From assembly GCF_030063185.1 (NCBI RefSeq), contig NZ_JASISP010000028.1:1-41156 (forward strand): 41,156 bases of DNA, given 5' to 3'. The translations under genes were made by a program, and so were the position numbers. Within the stretch, counting starts at the first letter, position 1, and each line of letters opens with the position of its first letter. Origin of the DNA: Arthrobacter sp. H35-D1. Its GTDB lineage: Bacteria; Actinomycetota; Actinomycetes; Actinomycetales; Micrococcaceae. The notes under the pieces are model-generated. The model was not told the origin of the DNA. It was given only the letters and a program-made list of their open reading frames with translations, and made no database searches. This document shows positions 24,349-33,541 of the stretch, piece by piece.

Positions 24349-25595
24349 CGCTGTGCCACTTCTTCCTCTAGTGCCGTGAGTTCCACGGCCATGGACAACA
24401 TGTCTTTTTCGGTGGTGGGGGCAGGACCGAGCAGCAGGTCGTGCACGTATGCCTGGTTCCGGCCGCTCTGGCTGGACACCGCGTCAACCACGGCCGCCGG
24501 ATCCGCGGTATGGCCCAACCGCATCGTGTGCGCCAGCCGTGACAGGGTGCCATGGCGCAGCGTCGCGGCAGCCGTGTCGAGCGCTCGCGCATTTTGATAC
24601 AGCCGGGCACGACCGGCCAGCGTCTCCGAGGCCTTCACCACGACCGGCAGTGGCTCTGTCACCAGTGGTCCGTGCCGTCGCCCGCGCCAGACCATGCCCA
24701 ATATTCCGACCAGCAGCAGCCACGCCGACGCCGGGAAGATCCACTGGGGGGTGAAGTCGGACAACGCCGGAGTCTGTTCCGCCACCGGGACGTCCTTCAG
24801 GCTGGCCGTGTACCAGAGCAGCTTGGGATTGCTGCCCAGCATCCGGAAGGTGAGTGCGGCGTTGCCCCTGCTCGCCAAGTTTTGGTTGATGAGGATGCCG
24901 GGATTCCCCAACGCGGCAACGTCGCCGGTGCCGTTGTAGGCAAGGTAGCTGCCTGCGGCGGGAGTCTTCCCGGAGGGGGAGAAGCAGTTCTGGGCACCCT
25001 TGAAGAGCATCAGCGAAGTGCTGACGGAGGTGGCGGAGGCACCCAAGGCGGGAGCTCCGCCGTCGATGGTTCCGGCCGCGACCGCATCGGGATCGGTGCA
25101 CTGTGCTTCGGCCGTGGGAGTTCCTGCAGGAGTGCCGGCGCTGGAGAGCTCGGAGCTGAGCCCTTTCACGGCCAACGGGCCCGGGGCCACGGCCACCAAC
25201 TTGCCTCCGGAGTCCTGGACGGCCGCCGCCAGTTCGGCTGACTGCTCGCGGGAGAGGAGATTTCGGGGGTCGTAAAACAACACGGTGCTATTGCCTTGGC
25301 CGTTGCCGCGCAGGGCTGCGGACGTCTCGGCCAAGGACTCCGTGGCGGTGACTTCAACTCCTTGGTTGCGCAGCACCGAAGCGGCCGCCTGGGAACCTGC
25401 TGGGGCGGGATTGGTGATGGAAAGGGTTCCGCCCGTGCTGGCGCCGCCGCTGCCCAGAATGATGCCCAGCAGCGACAGCACCAGGAAGGCCGCTGCGCAC
25501 AACAGCCAGAACTTGTGCCTCTTCCACCAGCGTGCCGACCGCACTGCAGTGCTGGCATCTTCAGCCCGGAATACGACGGTGGCTTGTGTACTCAT
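24345..25595 (-). CDS. DUF4350 domain membrane protein
   Basis: A 416-residue protein with one membrane helix at about residues 30-50 (FWLLCAAAFLVLSLLGIILG). A long external DUF4350 domain follows (NPAPAGSQAAASVLRNQGVEVTAT style opening), and a second helix lies near residue 290 (WIFPASAWLLLVGILGMVW). A cytoplasmic helical tail ends the protein. DUF4350 is often found between DUF4129 and MoxR genes in actinobacteria and is thought to act in the same envelope process. The two flanking genes overlap it by four nt each. Confidence 0.87.
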   Translation of the reverse strand: MSTQATVVFRAEDASTAVRSARWWKRHKFWLLCAAAFLVLSLLGIILGSGGASTGGTLSITNPAPAGSQAAASVLRNQGVEVTATESLAETSAALRGNGQGNSTVLFYDPRNLLSREQSAELAAAVQDSGGKLVAVAPGPLAVKGLSSELSSAGTPAGTPTAEAQCTDPDAVAAGTIDGGAPALGASATSVSTSLMLFKGAQNCFSPSGKTPAAGSYLAYNGTGDVAALGNPGILINQNLASRGNAALTFRMLGSNPKLLWYTASLKDVPVAEQTPALSDFTPQWIFPASAWLLLVGILGMVWRGRRHGPLVTEPLPVVVKASETLAGRARLYQNARALDTAAATLRHGTLSRLAHTMRLGHTADPAAVVDAVSSQSGRNQAYVHDLLLGPAPTTEKDMLSMAVELTALEEEVAQR

Positions 25596-26284
25596 GGCCG
25601 CACCGCCGGGAAATTCTCGGCAGAGTGGGGATCGAAATAGCGGGGGGAGGTTGCGGCAACCGCCTGATCCGTTTCCGCCAGTTCCGCAAACATGGCCGAG
25701 GTGGGCTGCACCCGACCGTAGCGCACAGCATTGAACAGCTCGGCGCCGTGGTGCAGCCCCGAGCGGTGGGAGGGGAAGGCCTGTTCCAGTTCGGAGGCAA
25801 TTTCGAAGGCTGTGCGCCCCAACGCCGGAACAATCACATCGCGTTCTTCTGCGGCCCGGACGATGGCCCGGAACTGCTCGCTAAGTGCCGTGCTGAAGTT
25901 TTCCTCCAAGGCAGCTGCCCGTGCCCGGGAGCGGTGCTGTGCCGCAGTCATCACCTGCTCGTTTTCAAACAAGACCGCGGCGGCGGACTTCCTGCGGTTC
26001 AGTTGCGGCCTGACAATGAAAATGATGGCGACGATGGCCAGCAATACCACGCCAGCCGCGATGGCCAGTCCTGTCCTTCCGTCCGCCACGCCGATTGAGT
26101 TCAGGAGTTCGTCCAACGCCTGCTTGAGGAGGGCCAGGACCTGGTCGGCGAAGCCCGGTTTGGCATCCTGGTACACCTTTTGTGCGAGCTCGTCTTGCGC
26201 CCATTGCCGGGCCTCGTCCGCACCGGGGACCACCGGAACCTCGGCAGGGTGCAGTGCTGCGCCCAAGAGTCTCAATGCCGTCAA
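25592..26284 (-). CDS. DUF4129 domain membrane protein
   Basis: A protein of up to 230 residues with one strong helix at about 75-97 (LAIAAGVVLLAIVAIIFIV) and a C-terminal DUF4129 domain (LSEQFRAIVRAAEERDVI, then AFEIASELEQAFPSHRSGLHHGAELFNAVRYG). The start is uncertain: TTG 26284 has no clear ribosome site, and other in-frame TTG codons follow at 26275 and near 26266. DUF4129 is found in transglutaminase-like and MoxR operons. It lies 9 nt after the first gene of the operon. Confidence 0.85.
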   Translation of the reverse strand: MTALRLLGAALHPAEVPVVPGADEARQWAQDELAQKVYQDAKPGFADQVLALLKQALDELLNSIGVADGRTGLAIAAGVVLLAIVAIIFIVRPQLNRRKSAAAVLFENEQVMTAAQHRSRARAAALEENFSTALSEQFRAIVRAAEERDVIVPALGRTAFEIASELEQAFPSHRSGLHHGAELFNAVRYGRVQPTSAMFAELAETDQAVAATSPRYFDPHSAENFPAVRP

Positions 26285-26293
26285 GGAGGCGGC

Positions 26294-27634
26294 CTACTGT
26301 CCGTAGTTTCCGGGTTGCGGGTGGGAAGGGGCACCCGTCGCCTGGCCGCCCGTTGGGTAGGCTCCCGGGACCACGTCGCCGGGAACGGGGGAGCCGGGGA
26401 TCCCGCCGTCGTCCTTCCCTGTTTCGGACTGCTTGAGCAGGGCAATGTCGAACCCGTCGCGGCGCATGCGCAGGTCAACATAAATCAGTGCCGTGACGCC
26501 GGCTTGGAAGGCCAACGTCACAGCTCCCACGATCGCACCAACGACCGCTGAGATGGCTTGCACAATCAGCATCTGCGTGATGGCTTGTTCGGCCGTGGGG
26601 TCGGCCCCGAGCATCATGGGCGTGAGCAGGCCCGCCAGAAAGCTCACTGGGGTGGTGATGATGCTGGCAATGACGCCAGCGATGATGGCCGCCAGGATGG
26701 AGGTGCCAAAGGTACGCCAAAAGTTGTTCTTGGTCAGCTGCCATGAACGCTTGATGCCCGCGATGGCGCCAATATTCTCCACCACGATCGCGGCGGGGGC
26801 CAGCAGAACTTTCGTGCCGATCCAGACGGCGAGCGCCACAAACGGCAGGCTCAGCAGGACGGCCAGACCGATGGCACCGAGCACCCCGGCAGTGTTTTCC
26901 AACAGGCCCATGGCCAGGAGCAGGCCCACCAGAATGCCCGTGAACAGGACCATGGCCAGCAAAGTTGCCGCCGCGTAGAGGATCGCGAGCAGGAGCAGGC
27001 TGCCGATCCGCGGCTTGGCCAGGCGCCACATTTGCCCGAAGCTTGTCTTGCGGTTGAGCACGGCACGAAGCACGGGGACCACGAGTGCGCCCTGCAAGAC
27101 CATTTGGATGAGTACCGCCAGGAACGACGCCAACAGGATGGACACCGAGAACGTGACGAGTGCGCTGCCCAGCGCATCCATGGCGGCGGGATCCGACTCG
27201 TTGAACGTGTTGGGATCCATGGTGAAGATGTCGGTGATGAATGTTCCAAATGCCAAAAACATGACAAGGAGCATTATCGCCGAGGTGGCCAGTTGGAAGA
27301 TCAGCGCCGAGCCAAACATGGCTTTGCCGTTGCGCCGTGCCGCCTGGAACGCACCATCGAGGATTTCGCCAAGGCCCAGGGGACGCAACGGAATGACGCC
27401 GGGCTTGGGCGGGGCCATGTAATTGGTGAAGCCGGGCTGGCCATATTGCGGTTGGCCGTACTGGCCCCATTGCGGTTGCTGGCCGGGTTGCGGGTATTGG
27501 GGTTGCTGCGGCGGAGGCGCCTGGCCGTACTGGGGCTGGCCATATTGGCTCCACTGCGGTTGCTGCGGCTGTTGGCCGGGTTGGCCGTTCTTTCCCTCTG
27601 GCTCCACCGGTGGTTGCTGCGGTTCCTGCGTCAT
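26294..27634 (-). CDS. Multipass membrane protein with Q/P/Y-rich N-terminus
   Basis: The start ATG 27634 follows AGGGGAGC and gives 446 residues. About 95 residues at the N-terminus are repeats of the type QPQYGQP and PQQPQ, with almost no charge. A membrane part with about six helices follows, of the glycerophosphoryl diester phosphodiesterase membrane-domain type (LRPLGLGEILDGAFQAARRNGKAM). Another low-complexity tail is rich in Gly, Pro and Ser. It heads the operon with DUF4129, DUF4350, MoxR and DUF58. The function is not known. The N-terminus resembles intrinsically disordered segments that can condense. Confidence 0.8.
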   Translation of the reverse strand: MTQEPQQPPVEPEGKNGQPGQQPQQPQWSQYGQPQYGQAPPPQQPQYPQPGQQPQWGQYGQPQYGQPGFTNYMAPPKPGVIPLRPLGLGEILDGAFQAARRNGKAMFGSALIFQLATSAIMLLVMFLAFGTFITDIFTMDPNTFNESDPAAMDALGSALVTFSVSILLASFLAVLIQMVLQGALVVPVLRAVLNRKTSFGQMWRLAKPRIGSLLLLAILYAAATLLAMVLFTGILVGLLLAMGLLENTAGVLGAIGLAVLLSLPFVALAVWIGTKVLLAPAAIVVENIGAIAGIKRSWQLTKNNFWRTFGTSILAAIIAGVIASIITTPVSFLAGLLTPMMLGADPTAEQAITQMLIVQAISAVVGAIVGAVTLAFQAGVTALIYVDLRMRRDGFDIALLKQSETGKDDGGIPGSPVPGDVVPGAYPTGGQATGAPSHPQPGNYGQ

Positions 27635-28043
27635 CGTGCTCCCCTGAAAGATTCCCCATAAACGTCTGCGGCGCGAAAAGTGTCGGCTGGCAGTGGCAAT
27701 TCGTGCGCACCTTGATGGTTGTGGCCGTCGGCCAAGGACCAGGCGTGCTGTTGCGCCACCCTCAAACCCTATCGGGAAGATCCACAATTCTGCTGTGAAT
27801 GCCCGGGCATTGCGAAAAGTATTGGCCCGGGAACGGGCAGAGGCCCCCGGTTGCCGCATCGAACGGGTAGTTGTTGGCCATGTTTCACGGCGACATTGCC
27901 AACAACTACCCGTTCGATTTCAGCGCAAATTGCGGGCAGCACCATCGAAAAGATGCCCCTCGGCGGGCAAGGAACTGCACGCACAAGTCCACTGGTGGAG
28001 CGTCGATGGGGACAATGTGCCGGTAATAGGCAAATATAGAAGC
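27635..28043. other. Divergent intergenic region before mtrA
   Basis: These 409 nt separate the membrane-protein gene (minus) from mtrA (plus). They contain the long hairpin at 27858-27918. The AT-rich stretch at about 28024-28040 (TAATAGG, TATAGA) next to the mtrA start is the likely promoter area, but a -35 box could not be set. No other gene was found. Confidence 0.5.
27858..27918. repeat. 26-bp hairpin in the mtrA upstream region
   Basis: Arms 27858-27883 and 27893-27918 pair at 25 of 26 positions around a 9-nt loop (TTCACGGCG). It lies between divergent genes, so it is not a terminator of either. The loop-proximal core GTTGGCCATGTT resembles GTCGGCAATGTT of the hairpin at 4414-4456, which suggests that both belong to a dispersed palindromic element. 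An operator role is also possible. Confidence 0.7.
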
Positions 28044-28718
28044 ATGAAGGCACGTATTTTAGTAGTAGACGATGATGAGGCACTGGCCGAGATGATTGGT
28101 ATTGTGCTGCGCAATGACGGGTTTGATCCAGTTTTTTGTGCTGATGGAACCAAGGCTCTTGAGGTTTTTCAGGCCAACAAGCCGGATCTTGTTCTCTTGG
28201 ATTTGATGTTGCCGGGCATCGACGGCATTGAAATTTGCCGCCTGATCCGTGTTGAGTCGGATGTGCCCATTGTGATGCTGACGGCGAAGTCGGACACTTC
28301 CGATGTGGTCCGCGGCCTTGAATCCGGCGCCGACGACTACATGGCCAAGCCCTTCAAGCCCGCCGAGTTGGTGGCGCGGGTTCGTGCACGGCTCCGTCCC
28401 GGCGACGTCAAGCCTCCGGAAACGCTTGTCATTGGCGAGATCAGCATCGACGTGGCCGGGCATGCAGTTCGCCGTGCAGGCGAGCGGATTTCCCTGACCC
28501 CCCTTGAATTCGATCTCTTGGTTGCCCTGGCCCGCAAGCCCTGGCAGGTTTTCTCCCGTGAGCTCCTCCTCGAGCAGGTGTGGGGATACCGTCATGCCGC
28601 GGACACCCGCCTCGTCAACGTGCACGTGCAGCGCCTGCGCTCCAAGATAGAACGCGACCCGGAGGCTCCCGAAGTGGTGCTGACAGTGCGCGGTGTTGGT
28701 TACAAGGCCGGGCAGTAG
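28044..28718 (+). CDS. mtrA: Response regulator MtrA
   Basis: A 224-residue OmpR/PhoB-type regulator of the essential actinobacterial MtrAB system that controls cell wall and division genes. The receiver domain (1-115) has the acidic pocket VVDDDE (8-13), the phosphorylated Asp53 (LLDLMLPG), LTAK (79-82) and Lys102 (AKPFKP). The winged-helix domain (about 130-224) ends with VVLTVRGVGYKAGQ. The start ATG 28044 gives a clean N-terminus MKARILVVDDD. mtrB follows 43 nt downstream. Confidence 0.97.
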   Translation: MKARILVVDDDEALAEMIGIVLRNDGFDPVFCADGTKALEVFQANKPDLVLLDLMLPGIDGIEICRLIRVESDVPIVMLTAKSDTSDVVRGLESGADDYMAKPFKPAELVARVRARLRPGDVKPPETLVIGEISIDVAGHAVRRAGERISLTPLEFDLLVALARKPWQVFSRELLLEQVWGYRHAADTRLVNVHVQRLRSKIERDPEAPEVVLTVRGVGYKAGQ

Positions 28719-28761
28719 GCGCCGGCTTTGCCGTGGATCAAGCGGCTCCGGTGAAGGGGCA

Positions 28762-30684
28762 ATGAGCCAGGACCAGTCCAAGCACGACGACGTCACGCAC
28801 CACGCCGGCGCCTCGGGCGATACTGACGGCGCCTCGGGCGATACTGACGGCGCCTCGGGCGATACTGACGGCGCCTCGGGCGATACTGACGGCGCCTCGC
28901 CTGCTGTTCGGGTGAAGAAGGCGCTGGGCACGGCCGGCACGGCGGTCCTTCGCGCGGTCAGACGGTTCCGCAACTCCTGGTCCAGGCACTGGCGCACCTC
29001 GCTGCAGTTCCGCACGGTGGTCACCACGCTGTTGATTGCCTCGGTGGCCGTGGTGGGGGTTGGTGGCTATTTGGCTGGACAGATTTCCAGCGGGCTGTTC
29101 AAGGAACGCCTCGTCCAGGCGCAGCAGGAAACGACCCGCGGGGTCACCCGGGTGCAGGACGAATTTTCCAGCGCCAGCGTCAGCGACCAGCCGCGCGTGG
29201 CGACGTACGTGAGCGACACGCTGGCACTGCTTGACGTGGGCGGTTCCGATGACAACCGCAAGTACTTGATGCTCAAGATTCCGGGCCAAAACAGCAAGCT
29301 GGCTGTGAGCAATTCCGATTCCGGCGGTGTTACGTCCGCGATCATTCCCGATGATCTGCGCAAGGCTGTCCAAGGTGACACCGCCAGCCAGTTCTGGCAG
29401 TCCATTGCCCTGCCCACGGGCGTTAAGGACGTGCATCCTGCCGTGGTGGTGGGCAGTCAGGTCAACCTGCTGAACACCAGCTACGAGCTGTACATGATCT
29501 ATGACCTCAACAGCGCCCAGGTGACACTGAACTACATCCAATCCGTTTTGTGGCTTGCCGGCGGCATCCTGCTTGTGCTCATTGGTGTCATTGTTTGGTA
29601 TGTAACGCGCACTGTTGTCAGCCCTGTCAGCCAAGCGGCGGCCGTTTCGGAGAAGCTGGCCGCCGGCGAGCTGGAGGAGCGGATGGAAGTCACCGGGGAG
29701 GATGAGATGGCAAGGCTTGCCACCTCGTTCAACAAAATGGCAACGTCCCTGCAGGACCAGATCATGACCCTGGCAACGCTTTCGGAGATGCAGCAGCGTT
29801 TTGTCTCGGACGTCTCCCATGAACTGCGCACCCCCCTGACCACTGTGCGCATGGCCGCGGAAGTCCTCTATGACGCCCGCGAGGACTTTGATCCCATCAA
29901 CAAGCGTTCCTCCGAGCTGCTCTTCCACCAGGTGGAGCGCTTTGAACTGCTACTGGCGGATCTGCTTGAAATCTCCAGGTTCGACGCCGGTGTGGCCGAC
30001 TTGGATGTGGAGTCGCTGGACATCTTCTCGGTGATTCATTCGGTCATCGACGGTGCAGCCCCGGTTGCCGACGCCAATTCCACGGACGTGTCCGTCGTCA
30101 CCAGGCTGCGCAACCACAAATGCGTGGTCGAGATGGACTCGCGCCGGATCGACAGGATCCTGCGCAACCTTGTGCTGAACGCCGTCGAACACAGCGAAGG
30201 CAAACCTGTGAAAGTCTTTGTTTCCGCCGATGAAAATGCTGTCGCCGTGGCCGTGCGCGACTACGGCATCGGCATGTCGCCCGATTCCCTCGAGCATGTC
30301 TTTGACAGGTTCTGGCGCGCCGACTCGGCACGTGCACGCACCACCGGTGGCAGCGGGTTGGGCTTGTCGATCGCCATGGAGGACGCCAGGCTGCACGACG
30401 GGTGGCTTGAGGCATGGGGGGTCCCGGGTGAGGGATCGTGTTTCCGGTTGACCCTTCCGCGGCTGCAGGGCGGGGGGCTGGTTCATTCGCCGGTCCCGCT
30501 CCCACCCGACGGCGGGCACGCCGGCGATTCCGGCTCGCTGGGCACCGGACCCGTGCTGACAAACACCGGCGCCATGGGCGTGGTGGGGGCCTTGGGCACG
30601 CGGAAGGGGCCTCCGTCCCATGAGACCGGCAGCTCAAATGGGAACACACCAAGTACCGGAAGCAACAATAAGGTGGAGCAGTGA
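28762..30684 (+). CDS. mtrB: Sensor histidine kinase MtrB
   Basis: A 640-residue membrane kinase that phosphorylates MtrA. A cytoplasmic tail with four ASGDTDG repeats (residues 17-44) precedes the first helix (about 87-107). The external sensor (108-260) and second helix (261-283) follow. HAMP covers about 284-337. HisKA has His353 in FVSDVSHELRTPLTTVR. The ATPase domain has NLVLNAVEHSEGKPV, VRDYGIGMSPDSLEHVFDRFW and GGSGLGLSIA. A disordered tail of about 75 residues ends the protein. Its stop overlaps the lpqB start. The repeats are perfect at the DNA level and may vary in number between strains. Confidence 0.96.
   Translation: MSQDQSKHDDVTHHAGASGDTDGASGDTDGASGDTDGASGDTDGASPAVRVKKALGTAGTAVLRAVRRFRNSWSRHWRTSLQFRTVVTTLLIASVAVVGVGGYLAGQISSGLFKERLVQAQQETTRGVTRVQDEFSSASVSDQPRVATYVSDTLALLDVGGSDDNRKYLMLKIPGQNSKLAVSNSDSGGVTSAIIPDDLRKAVQGDTASQFWQSIALPTGVKDVHPAVVVGSQVNLLNTSYELYMIYDLNSAQVTLNYIQSVLWLAGGILLVLIGVIVWYVTRTVVSPVSQAAAVSEKLAAGELEERMEVTGEDEMARLATSFNKMATSLQDQIMTLATLSEMQQRFVSDVSHELRTPLTTVRMAAEVLYDAREDFDPINKRSSELLFHQVERFELLLADLLEISRFDAGVADLDVESLDIFSVIHSVIDGAAPVADANSTDVSVVTRLRNHKCVVEMDSRRIDRILRNLVLNAVEHSEGKPVKVFVSADENAVAVAVRDYGIGMSPDSLEHVFDRFWRADSARARTTGGSGLGLSIAMEDARLHDGWLEAWGVPGEGSCFRLTLPRLQGGGLVHSPVPLPPDGGHAGDSGSLGTGPVLTNTGAMGVVGALGTRKGPPSHETGSSNGNTPSTGSNNKVEQ
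28807..28899 (+). repeat. 21-bp perfect tandem repeat in mtrB
   Basis: Four identical 21-nt units (starts 28807, 28828, 28849, 28870) and a 9-nt partial unit follow each other, each coding for GASGDTD. The repeats keep the frame, so copy-number change would shorten or lengthen the cytoplasmic tail by seven residues per unit. The identity at silent positions points to recent expansion. Confidence 0.95.
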
Positions 30685-32441
30685 TGGGTTTCGTGGATAA
30701 ATCACAGGCCCGCCGTCCCCCAGCCAAGGCGCGGCGGAACTGGGCGCTTGTCGCCTGGGCAATGGCCGTCGTCGTACTTCTGGCCGTGGCGGGATGCGCG
30801 GCGATTCCGACGGGAGGACCGGTGGGCAAAAGCGACGCCGTCGGCCCCCGCGACAACTCCGTCAACATCGGCTTTGAGCAGTTCTCCCCGGTAGATGGCG
30901 CGTCGGCGGAGAGCATTGTTGGTGGCTTTGTCGATTCAGGCACCGGCATCAAGGACGACTTTCAGGTGGCACGGCAGTACTTGACTCAGGGCCTGGCCCA
31001 GTCCTGGGCACCCGACCAGCGCACGCTGGTGTACAAGAACACTGTTACCGTGTCTCCGGGCAGGGCGAAGAACACGTTTGAATTGACGTTTGACGTGGTG
31101 GCGACAGTGGATGCCTCGGGCGTGCTGACTCCGGCCAAGGAGGGGGCGAGTGAAATCCTTTCCATGAAGGTGGTGCAGGTGGACGGCCAGTGGCGCATTT
31201 CGGAGGCGCCCGACGGCGTGATGCTCACCGAGGCGAACTTCCAGAACCTGTACAGTGCGGTGTCGATCTATTTCTACGACCCGACGTACACCTATGGGGT
31301 TCCGGACGTCAGGTGGCTGGCCGGCCGTTCCTCGCGCACCACCACGGCCATAGTGAAGGCCATGCTTGGCGGTCCCGCCCCGTATTTGAAGGGTGCAGTG
31401 GTCAGCGCCTTCCCCAACGGAATTGCGCTTGAGCGCGATTCCGTGCCGGTGAACAACAACGGCTTGGCCAAGGTGGGACTCACCGCGCAGCCTTTGCTGG
31501 AAACAAGCGTCAAGCAACGCCAGCAAATGCATGCCCAACTGCTCGTGACACTGCAAAAAAGCCTCAATACCGTCACCGGCGTGCAGTTCCTTGCCGATGA
31601 CCGCGAAGTGGACATGGGCGGGGCGGCGGACTCCGTCGCACCCATGATTATTGACAACGCGGTGCCGTCCACCCAGGTTGCACTGGCCAAAAATGAGCTT
31701 GTCACCTTCGACGGGACCAAAATTTCGCCCGTTCCCAAGATGGCTTCGGTGGCGGCGTTGATTCCTTCCGTGCCTGCCATGTCATATTCCGGACAGAATT
31801 TTGCGTTCCGTTCCGGGGTGGGGGACCAGATTTATTCGGTGGTTCCCGGAGCGAAGCCGGTGCTTGCCATCTCCGGTGTCCAACTGACCCCTCCGTCCTT
31901 TGCCCCGGATGGTTGGTTGTGGTCGGCGGCCGGGGACGGTTCCGGCATGGTGGTCGCCATCAACCCGAACGACGACGGGAAGCTGGGGGACCCGGTCGTC
32001 CTGACTGTTCCGTGGCTGGTGGGGCAGGAAGTGACCACTTTGCGCATTTCACGCGATGGCACCCGCGCGCTTGTGCTTTCCCGTGCCAACGGGACCAGCC
32101 GCGCGAGTCTGACAGGCATCTTCAAAACCGGTGAAGTCCCCAAGGGCCTGACGGAACCGCTGAGCCTGACCCATACAGGTGCGCCCACGTTGGGGGTTTG
32201 GGAAGGGGAGACGGGGGTTGCGGTGATGGCGCCTTCGGGAACTGAACCTGTCAGCATTCAGCTGCTGGATCTGATGCGGGAGCCCGCTTTCATGGATGAG
32301 CTGCCAAGCCTGCAATGGCTGAGCGCCGGCTCGGGATCACGAAACATCAAGGCCCAAACAAAAACCGAGCTCTATTCCAACGTGGGCAACAACTGGGAAC
32401 TGGTGGCCAAGGACCTCAAACAGGCCTCGTTCGCCGGGTAG
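30684..32441 (+). CDS. lpqB: Lipoprotein LpqB
   Basis: LpqB binds the external part of MtrB and tunes MtrAB signalling. The ATG 30684 overlaps the mtrB stop (TGATG) and lies six nt after GGAG, giving 585 residues; GTG 30681 is an alternative. A basic region and one helix lead to the lipobox AVAGC with Cys38. A GerMN-type domain with TYGVPDVRWLAGRSSRTTTAIVKAMLGGP is followed by the LpqB β-propeller from about residue 300 to the end. The mtrA-mtrB-lpqB order is the standard actinobacterial arrangement. Confidence 0.95.
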   Translation: MGFVDKSQARRPPAKARRNWALVAWAMAVVVLLAVAGCAAIPTGGPVGKSDAVGPRDNSVNIGFEQFSPVDGASAESIVGGFVDSGTGIKDDFQVARQYLTQGLAQSWAPDQRTLVYKNTVTVSPGRAKNTFELTFDVVATVDASGVLTPAKEGASEILSMKVVQVDGQWRISEAPDGVMLTEANFQNLYSAVSIYFYDPTYTYGVPDVRWLAGRSSRTTTAIVKAMLGGPAPYLKGAVVSAFPNGIALERDSVPVNNNGLAKVGLTAQPLLETSVKQRQQMHAQLLVTLQKSLNTVTGVQFLADDREVDMGGAADSVAPMIIDNAVPSTQVALAKNELVTFDGTKISPVPKMASVAALIPSVPAMSYSGQNFAFRSGVGDQIYSVVPGAKPVLAISGVQLTPPSFAPDGWLWSAAGDGSGMVVAINPNDDGKLGDPVVLTVPWLVGQEVTTLRISRDGTRALVLSRANGTSRASLTGIFKTGEVPKGLTEPLSLTHTGAPTLGVWEGETGVAVMAPSGTEPVSIQLLDLMREPAFMDELPSLQWLSAGSGSRNIKAQTKTELYSNVGNNWELVAKDLKQASFAG

Positions 32442-32445
32442 GGCG

Positions 32446-32491
32446 CAGGCGCGCTGGTTCCTGCACAGGCGCGCTGGTTCCTGCACAGGCG
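32446..32491 (+). repeat. 20-bp tandem repeat between lpqB and comF
   Basis: Two identical 20-nt units (32446-32465 and 32466-32485) and six nt of a third lie just after the lpqB stop. Each reads CAGGCGCGCTGG and then TTCCTGCA. The repeat is non-coding. The remaining gap up to comF (32492-32566) shows no other feature. Confidence 0.9.
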
Positions 32492-32566
32492 GTGGCGGCA
32501 GCGTCCACAACCACAATTGACTGCCAGGGGCCTGCCGCAGTGGCGGAGCGGGGCCATGCTGGAGAC

Positions 32567-33514
32567 ATGAACACCGACGGGGACGCTGGGAGGAAAGACG
32601 GCGTGCCGGACCCTGTGCCGGAGGAGGGCATGCCACCGCCGCGGGCCAGGCACAGGGGAAGGCCCAATTCGCCCTGGCTGCGGTTCTGGCTGTGGTGCGA
32701 ACAGGCATGGCGGGACTTCCTGGACCTTCTCATGCCTGCCGAATGTGTGGTGTGTGGATGCGAGGACCAGGCCCTGTGTCCAGCATGCGCGGCCATGCTG
32801 CGCCGGCAAACCTCCGGCCCGTTCCGGGCTGAACACTCCGCGGATGCGTTGGTGGGTGTCTTTGGGGAGTCCCATGTGCCGGTGATTGCCGCAGGTGAAT
32901 ACCGGGACGCCTTGGCGGCGGCCATCTTGGCGTTCAAGAACCACGGCAGGACGGAGCTTTGCGCCCCGCTGTGCCGGGGCCTGGCCATGGCGATCGCCCC
33001 GGCGCTGGCCCAGCTGCCGCTCCGGTCCCCGCAGGCAGGGAACCCATTGTGGCTTGTGCCGGTACCCAGCTCGGGCAACGGTTGGCGCCGGCGCGGCTAC
33101 GACCCCGTGGCCCTGATCCTGCGGACGCTTGTGCGGGAGGGGAGGCTGCCGGCGGAGGCGAAAATTGTGCCGGCCCTGGCCATTCGTGTCCGGCTGCCGT
33201 GGCACCGACAGCACCAAAAGGGGCTGGGCCGGGCCGGGCGGCGGCGCAACGTGCACAACACCATGAAATATAGGCGGTGGAGGCGGGGCACCATTCGGCT
33301 GAAAGCGAAGCCAAGCGGCCAAGAAGTGCTGCTGGTGGACGACGTGCTCACCACCGGATCAACTCTGCGCGAAGGTGCCAAAACACTGCATGAATCAGGC
33401 TTTCGGGTGTGCGGGGCGGTGGTTCTGGCGGCCGCCCGAGCGCCGGAACACGGTCGGGAAAAGGAGGTCTTGGAAGGACTCGCGGAAAATTGGTTTCACG
33501 CAAATGATGAATAA
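32567..33514 (+). CDS. comF: ComF-family phosphoribosyltransferase-like protein
   Basis: The start ATG 32567 (after GGAGAC) gives 315 residues, somewhat longer than most ComF proteins because of a Pro/Asp/Arg-rich N-terminal tail of about 35 residues. A four-cysteine zinc knuckle follows (Cys60, Cys63, Cys71, Cys74: AECVVCGCEDQALCPAC). The PRTase domain ends with the PRPP loop VLLVDDVLTTGSTLREG. RRRGYDPVALI and HQKGLGRAGRRRN are typical ComF blocks. In competent bacteria ComF helps DNA uptake; the role in actinobacteria is not clear. Rv3242c holds the same place in M. tuberculosis. Confidence 0.9.
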   Translation: MNTDGDAGRKDGVPDPVPEEGMPPPRARHRGRPNSPWLRFWLWCEQAWRDFLDLLMPAECVVCGCEDQALCPACAAMLRRQTSGPFRAEHSADALVGVFGESHVPVIAAGEYRDALAAAILAFKNHGRTELCAPLCRGLAMAIAPALAQLPLRSPQAGNPLWLVPVPSSGNGWRRRGYDPVALILRTLVREGRLPAEAKIVPALAIRVRLPWHRQHQKGLGRAGRRRNVHNTMKYRRWRRGTIRLKAKPSGQEVLLVDDVLTTGSTLREGAKTLHESGFRVCGAVVLAAARAPEHGREKEVLEGLAENWFHANDE

Positions 33515-33541
33515 AGCGATGTAGTGAACTAACGTAAGTAA

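Noticed and set aside
28807-28899. CRISPR-like array in mtrB
   Set aside because: The units are directly adjacent, in frame and code for a peptide repeat.
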